Under the pieces are notes generated by a model. It saw only the letters and a list, made by a program, of their open reading frames with translations. It was not told the origin of the DNA and searched no databases. This document shows, one piece after another, positions 60,979 to 64,000 of a DNA stretch of 64,000 nucleotides. The number at the start of each line of letters is the position of its first letter. Positions within the stretch are counted from its first letter, which is position 1. Where the stretch lies: NCBI RefSeq assembly GCF_051304405.1, contig NZ_JBPPGG010000004.1, positions 322,675 to 386,674 of the forward strand, in the 5' to 3' direction. The translations under genes were made by a program, and so were the position numbers. The DNA comes from Pedomonas sp051304405 (lineage in GTDB: Bacteria > Pseudomonadota > Alphaproteobacteria > Sphingomonadales > Sphingomonadaceae).

Positions 60979-61307
60979 CACTTCGCCTCCTGCTGGAACG
61001 GCGCGAGGGCTTTGCGCAGGCTCGCCTCGCGCTCATGATCCTCGCCGTCGATGTCCTCAGGTGCCGCGTCGGCAATGCCAGCGTGCAGCAGGATTTGTTG
61101 TGCCGCCTCCACCAGCCGCGCCACGTGGCAGGCGTGGTAAAGGCGGATGGCGTTGCGGGCGGCTTGGACTGCTTCAAAGTCATCCAAATCGCCGCTTCGG
61201 GCCTGTTGCGCCAGAGACTTCGAGGCCGCCGGAGGAATGTCTTTGCAATCCTCCCAAGCCTTCGCCGCGCCCTCCCGCGCGCACTGCTTAATCAGTTCCT
61301 CGTTCAT
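60978..61307 (-). CDS. Phage-region hypothetical protein (109 aa)
   Basis: A 109-residue mostly helical protein (NEELIKQCAREGAAKAWEDC, ... EDHEREASLRKALAPFQQEA). AGGAGG precedes the ATG at 61307. No domain is recognised. It overlaps the methyltransferase-like gene by 4 bp and the 37-residue gene by one base. Confidence 0.7.
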   Translation of the reverse strand: MNEELIKQCAREGAAKAWEDCKDIPPAASKSLAQQARSGDLDDFEAVQAARNAIRLYHACHVARLVEAAQQILLHAGIADAAPEDIDGEDHEREASLRKALAPFQQEAK

Positions 61308-61951
61308 GCTGCCTCCTGCATCTGCGTGGTGAGCACGTGATCGCCCCACTGGTCGGCCATCGCGGCGGCGATGCCGGGGAAGAAGCGGCTGCGCTCTTTC
61401 CAGCGATCGGGACCCGGCGGCATCCGGTGCACACGCGCCTCGCGCCCTTCCACGATCTCGGTCGGGCGGAGCTTCGGCAGGTTGCGGAGCCAGAGGCAGG
61501 TCCGCTTGGTCTCGCCATGCCCGAACTGCCACGGCTGCACACTCTGGGCGGGCTCCTGATAGTTTCGGATCCTCGCCTTCGCATGTCGGTGCATTACCGG
61601 GTTTTCGACCGCGACATGGGGGATCGGCGCATTCCAGCAGTCCGAGAAAAGCGCGGCACCCTCATCCAGCTCCCGCCACATATCCTCGACTGTGCGCCCG
61701 GCAGGCGGCACCGAAAGCCACCGCACGCCGCTGTTACAGAGCCTCGTGCAGGGCGGGTGCGCCACGATCAGCATGTCCCAGCCGTCGCCCAGGACGTCGC
61801 GAATGTCGCCGGTAATGTGCTTGTTGCTGCCGTCCTCTGCCGGGAGCAGATCGCACGACCAGGCGTCGAATCCACGGGCAGCGAAGGCGCGGCGCACGAT
61901 GCCGCTGAATTCGCAGCCCACGAGGATGCGGATGTCCTCAGGCCGTTTCAT
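61304..61951 (-). CDS. Phage-type DNA cytosine methyltransferase-like protein
   Basis: A 215-residue protein. It begins IRILVGCEFSGIVRRAFAAR (a SAM-fold-like start) and has AHPPCTRLCNSGVRW, whose PPC is the catalytic Cys signature of C5 cytosine methyltransferases, and VAVENPVMHRH, an ENP-like motif IV. It lacks a clear target-recognition domain and is shorter than ordinary enzymes, so activity on DNA is uncertain. Proteins of this type are frequent in phage early regions and may protect phage DNA. Confidence 0.75.
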   Translation of the reverse strand: MKRPEDIRILVGCEFSGIVRRAFAARGFDAWSCDLLPAEDGSNKHITGDIRDVLGDGWDMLIVAHPPCTRLCNSGVRWLSVPPAGRTVEDMWRELDEGAALFSDCWNAPIPHVAVENPVMHRHAKARIRNYQEPAQSVQPWQFGHGETKRTCLWLRNLPKLRPTEIVEGREARVHRMPPGPDRWKERSRFFPGIAAAMADQWGDHVLTTQMQEAA

Positions 61952-62039
61952 GTGCGGCCTCCATTTCCCGGCGGATGCGGATGGCGCGCGCTGCGGCCTT
62001 GACGGGCCAGTCAGCGTCCAGGTCGAGGTCGGGGGTCAT
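61938..62039 (-). CDS. Micro-protein (33 aa)
   Basis: A 33-residue protein (TPDLDLDADWPVKAAARAIR, then a helical end). Its ATG overlaps the upstream stop as ATGA, and its last codons overlap the methyltransferase start. Function is unknown; coupling alone could explain it. Confidence 0.45.
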   Translation of the reverse strand: MTPDLDLDADWPVKAAARAIRIRREMEAAHETA

Positions 62040-62365
62040 TGGGCGGCCCTCCGTGTTTTGAGGGCAGCGATGCAGATAAGGCGGGGGAAATGCCTTAGCT
62101 GCTCAACTGGATCGTCATATTTGTCCATCACAGCTCTGGTCGCCTCGTGTAGGACATTGCTCGGATCATCCCGGCACAGCGCCAGCGCCGCATCGGCGGA
62201 ATAGGTCAGGAAGTCTGACGCCTGCCAAAGGGTGCGCGCCCCCTTGTGACGCCAAACGCGCCCTTCCTCGACGTAGCCGAGATGCCCAAGGATAGTCGCA
62301 TCCAGCTCCCGGCTCGGCCCCGTCGCCTGCTCCAGCGCGGCAATCAGTTCGTCCAGCGTCATCAT
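62036..62365 (-). CDS. Phage-region hypothetical protein (109 aa)
   Basis: A 109-residue protein (TLDELIAALEQATGPSRELD, then YVEEGRVWRHKGARTLW). I recall proteins with this E-x-ATGPSRELD start as common unknowns in alphaproteobacterial prophages. GGAGTG precedes the double ATG. It is coupled on both sides by ATGA overlaps. Confidence 0.75.
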   Translation of the reverse strand: MMTLDELIAALEQATGPSRELDATILGHLGYVEEGRVWRHKGARTLWQASDFLTYSADAALALCRDDPSNVLHEATRAVMDKYDDPVEQLRHFPRLICIAALKTRRAAQ

Positions 62366-62529
62366 TCACACTCCAGTTTGCTGTACCGCGCCTCGGCGTG
62401 GCCGCTGGCCAGCATGGCGCAGGAAAGGTCGATCCCGGCGGCAGAGCACCGAGCGAGGGGGCGTCCGTAGTGGTCGCGGCGCTCCCACTCGCAGATCACG
62501 CGCTTGCCCTTGGTCAGGCGGTCAGTCAT
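62362..62529 (-). CDS. Staphylococcal-nuclease-like fragment (55 aa)
   Basis: A 55-residue protein: RVICEWERRDHYGRPLARCS, then GIDLSCAMLASGHAEARY. This matches only the C-terminal strand-helix part of thermonuclease (SNase) domains (DRYGRxLA..., AxLLxxGxAxxY). The catalytic first half is missing, so it is probably a structural remnant or a small binding protein. It overlaps the next gene by four bases and the upstream gene by eight. Confidence 0.65.
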   Translation of the reverse strand: MTDRLTKGKRVICEWERRDHYGRPLARCSAAGIDLSCAMLASGHAEARYSKLECE

Positions 62530-62815
62530 CGGCTGCCTCCACCTCCATGGAGTCAATTTCCGCCTCGTCGCCATACTCGGCGGCGAAGAGCTCTTCGGCC
62601 TTGCTTTCGGCCTCTTCCTCGCTCCCGGCTTCCACGGTGTAGGTCTCGGAGCCGGTCTTGTAGATGCTGTACCGGACAGTCACCTCGAAAGCCCGCGGCT
62701 CACCGTTCTCGAACCGACCCCAGTTCTTGTCGTAGTGCTGGCGCAGCGCATTGATGCTTTGAGGGAACGGCATGGCCGCGATTTCGTGAAGGGTTGGTCT
62801 CTCCATGATGGTCAT
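62522..62815 (-). CDS. Phage-region hypothetical protein (97 aa)
   Basis: A 97-residue acidic protein (RPTLHEIAAMPFPQSINALR; FEVTVRYSIYKTGSETYTVE; acidic tail). The beta-strand pattern with a charged tail suggests a small soluble domain; the role is unknown. Its start overlaps the DUF2312 stop (ATGA); an ATG three codons in is possible. Confidence 0.7.
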   Translation of the reverse strand: MTIMERPTLHEIAAMPFPQSINALRQHYDKNWGRFENGEPRAFEVTVRYSIYKTGSETYTVEAGSEEEAESKAEELFAAEYGDEAEIDSMEVEAADD

Positions 62816-63054
62816 CCCACCATGCCCAGCGCGGCGAGGTAGGTCTCCAGCAGGGCCTCGGCCTCTTGGCGCTTGTGCTTCGCCATGCCGCGCAGCTTGA
62901 TGACCTGCTTCATGATCTCCACGTCAAACCCATGGTCCTTGGCCTCGACGAACACCTCCTCGATGTCCTGCATGAGGCCTTTTTTCTCCTCTTCCAGCCG
63001 CTCCACGCGCTCGATCAGCTTGCGGAGCACGTCGGCTGCAATAACTTCGGCCAT
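62812..63054 (-). CDS. DUF2312 (GapR-like) protein, copy 1
   Basis: An 80-residue protein: AEVIAADVLRKLIERVERLE, then GFDVEIMKQVIKLRGMAKHK. This coiled-coil pattern is DUF2312, the family of the Caulobacter nucleoid protein GapR that binds overtwisted DNA. The start at 63054 has GGAG at proper spacing. A 75%-identical copy (60 of 80 residues by direct comparison) ends the window. In phages such proteins may organise phage DNA. Confidence 0.88.
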   Translation of the reverse strand: MAEVIAADVLRKLIERVERLEEEKKGLMQDIEEVFVEAKDHGFDVEIMKQVIKLRGMAKHKRQEAEALLETYLAALGMVG

Positions 63055-63076
63055 GCGCATCTCCTGCGGTGGGGTG

Positions 63077-63110
63077 CCGGTGGGGCCTCAGGGGAGGGGA
63101 GCCCCACCGG
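63077..63110. other. 10-bp hairpin between DUF2312 copy 1 and the upstream gene
   Basis: CCGGTGGGGC (63077-63086) pairs with GCCCCACCGG (63101-63110) over a 14-nt loop, in the only sizeable gap (63055-63200) of the operon. No T tract is present. Confidence 0.45.
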
Positions 63111-63200
63111 CGGGGGCAACTGTTGCGGCGCCGGGTCTGACCTCCCCACACGCCCGTCCCGGCACCGCGCTTGGGGAGGGAGATCGGGCGTGGGAAGGGG

Positions 63201-63761
63201 TTAGCCGCCGGGGTCGGTGGCCTCCGGGGCGGCGGGGAGCTCGTCAATCCACATTCCGAATGGCTCCAGGTGCGGCTTTACGTGCTTCATGCGTTCGAGG
63301 GACTGTCGGTCCAGCGCCAGCGCGTAGGTTCCGGCAGCGGCCTCCTGCTCATGTACGCGACGGGATAGGCGCTCGATGCGTTTAGCGATTGCGCCGGCGC
63401 CGAGCCTGTACGCACGCTCCCGCGCCTCGCTCTCTGTCAGGCCGCACCATATCTGCGCACCATCGGGTTGCACCGGGGAGTTGACCAGATTGCGCCGGTA
63501 GATTGTTTGGCCCATCTGCGAGGCCGCGAGCGTCATTTTCGGGCCGCGCGTCCATGTCACCGTGCATTTGACAAATTCCACCCGATGCGGCGCGGCGGGC
63601 AGCGGACGGACGTAGTAAACCCGCTGGCCCTTCACAAATCGATCCAGCCGGTCCTTGGTCAGGGTGAGATGCGGTGACGTGGACATGTCAAAAACTGTCA
63701 TGGTAGGGGCGGCCGGCCAGGTACGCGCACCGGCCGCCAGGGGAGAGACGGGGTGGATCAC
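63201..63761 (-). CDS. Phage-region hypothetical protein (up to 186 aa)
   Basis: The conserved-looking part starts near TLTKDRLDRFVKGQRVYYVR and ends with a helical region (ALDRQSLERMKHVKPHLEPF). The start is unclear: a GTG at 63761 overlaps the upstream stop as GTGA, while ATGs at 63701 and 63686 give shorter products, and none has a good ribosome site. No domain is recognised. Confidence 0.6.
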   Translation of the reverse strand: MIHPVSPLAAGARTWPAAPTMTVFDMSTSPHLTLTKDRLDRFVKGQRVYYVRPLPAAPHRVEFVKCTVTWTRGPKMTLAASQMGQTIYRRNLVNSPVQPDGAQIWCGLTESEARERAYRLGAGAIAKRIERLSRRVHEQEAAAGTYALALDRQSLERMKHVKPHLEPFGMWIDELPAAPEATDPGG

Positions 63762-64000
63762 TCGGTCATGCCAAGCGCGGCCATGTAGGTTTCGAGCAGC
63801 GCCTCGGCCTCCTGTCGTTTGTGCTTCTCCATGCGGCGCAGCTTGATGACCTGACGCATGGCCTTCACGTCGAACCCTTGCGCCTTCGCCTCGGCGAACA
63901 CCTCGCGGATGTCCTCGGCGATATCCTTCTTTTCGCCCTCAAGCCGCTCCACGCGCTCGATCAGCTGGCGCAACAGGTCGGCGGCAATCACTTCACTCAT
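63758..64000 (-). CDS. DUF2312 (GapR-like) protein, copy 2
   Basis: An 80-residue protein (SEVIAADLLRQLIERVERLE ... GFDVKAMRQVIKLRRMEKHK), complete in the window. It is the upstream paralogue of the copy at 62812-63054, so the pair probably arose by tandem duplication with the gene at 63201 between them. Confidence 0.88.
   Translation of the reverse strand: MSEVIAADLLRQLIERVERLEGEKKDIAEDIREVFAEAKAQGFDVKAMRQVIKLRRMEKHKRQEAEALLETYMAALGMTE

Larger units (their letters stand above)
58831..64000 (-). mobile_element. Left end of an integrated prophage or related element
   Basis: From tRNA-Glu onward every gene is on the minus strand, short and closely packed, with repeated 4-8 bp start/stop overlaps. 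Contents are a tyrosine integrase, an AlpA-like helix-turn-helix protein, small unknowns, a phage-type cytosine methyltransferase-like protein, a nuclease fragment and two DUF2312 (GapR-like) proteins, which together look like an early or lysogeny region. No structural phage gene is seen, since the element runs past 64000, so a prophage is likely but another integrative element is not excluded. Confidence 0.85.

Noticed and set aside
60821..61183. A 120-codon minus-strand open frame in the prophage
   Set aside because: It lies mostly inside the better supported 109-residue gene in another frame; only the 37-residue and 15-codon frames in this stretch have proper start signals.

Overview
The window is a piece of GC-rich alphaproteobacterial chromosome, most likely from the order Sphingomonadales. 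This rests on several neighbourhoods that I know from that group. They are aroK / exported protein / xerD / accA; comF-grxC-nitrilase-DUF1178; ffs-dnaX-ybaB; pheA beside a membrane-anchored cytochrome c; xseB-ispA-coaD-PPIase-queA-tgt; phaC divergent from alaC; and alaC-hom-glpX-recJ. A class I PHA synthase, Flp pilin genes and a PEP-CTERM protein fit the same picture. The genus cannot be fixed by eye.

Layout. 1-8.7 kb: the end of a shikimate kinase gene, an exported helical protein, xerD, accA, an M48 lipoprotein protease, a PAP2 membrane phosphatase, two Flp-type pilin genes and mutT. 8.7-9.5 kb: a lone NYN-domain gene with atypical, AT-richer composition. 9.5-15.3 kb: a SAM methyltransferase, comF, grxC, a nitrilase-family gene, DUF1178, a large Tat-exported protein of unknown function and tRNA-Arg(CCT). 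15.3-30 kb: an MFS transporter, universal stress protein, ybaB-dnaX-SRP RNA, nudC, pheA, cytochrome c, a MarR-NlpC/P60 pair, leucyl aminopeptidase, rimO, a pseudouridine synthase and a PEP-CTERM protein. 29.7-43 kb: uracil-DNA glycosylase, folK, a FAH-family hydrolase, purU, Rrf2 and Lrp regulators, trxB, a LysR regulator, a predicted small RNA, msrPQ, an aspartate aminotransferase, a lipoprotein and a polysaccharide deacetylase. 43-58.8 kb: tRNA-Ile2(CAT), xseB, ispA, coaD, PPIase, a cluster of small genes, queA-tgt, phaC, alaC, hom, glpX, a two-gene AT-rich island, recJ and tRNA-Glu(TTC). 58.8-64 kb: the left end of an integrated prophage or related element in tRNA-Glu. It has an integrase and a tightly overlapping chain of small early genes on the minus strand, and it continues past the window edge.

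Most genes are housekeeping. They cover redox repair (trxB, msrPQ, grxC, mutT), tRNA and ribosome modification (queA-tgt, rimO, RluA family), DNA repair (recJ, udg, xseB), amino-acid synthesis (pheA, aspC, alaC, hom), cofactors and isoprenoids (folK, coaD, ispA), carbon storage and gluconeogenesis (phaC, glpX), and surface functions.

The least explained items follow. (1) A two-gene island lies between glpX and recJ. It encodes a HEPN-like protein and a partner, and both end in the same winged-helix wing motif. (2) At least four intergenic repeats are bounded by GC-rich hairpins and share internal blocks. (3) A predicted small RNA downstream of the LysR gene has three hairpins with C-rich, anti-Shine-Dalgarno-like loops and a strong terminator that runs into the 3' end of msrQ. 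(4) A small membrane protein appears to be split over two overlapping frames next to a third small gene. (5) Several micro-ORFs tile the prophage operon. All calls come from reading the sequence; no database search was run.
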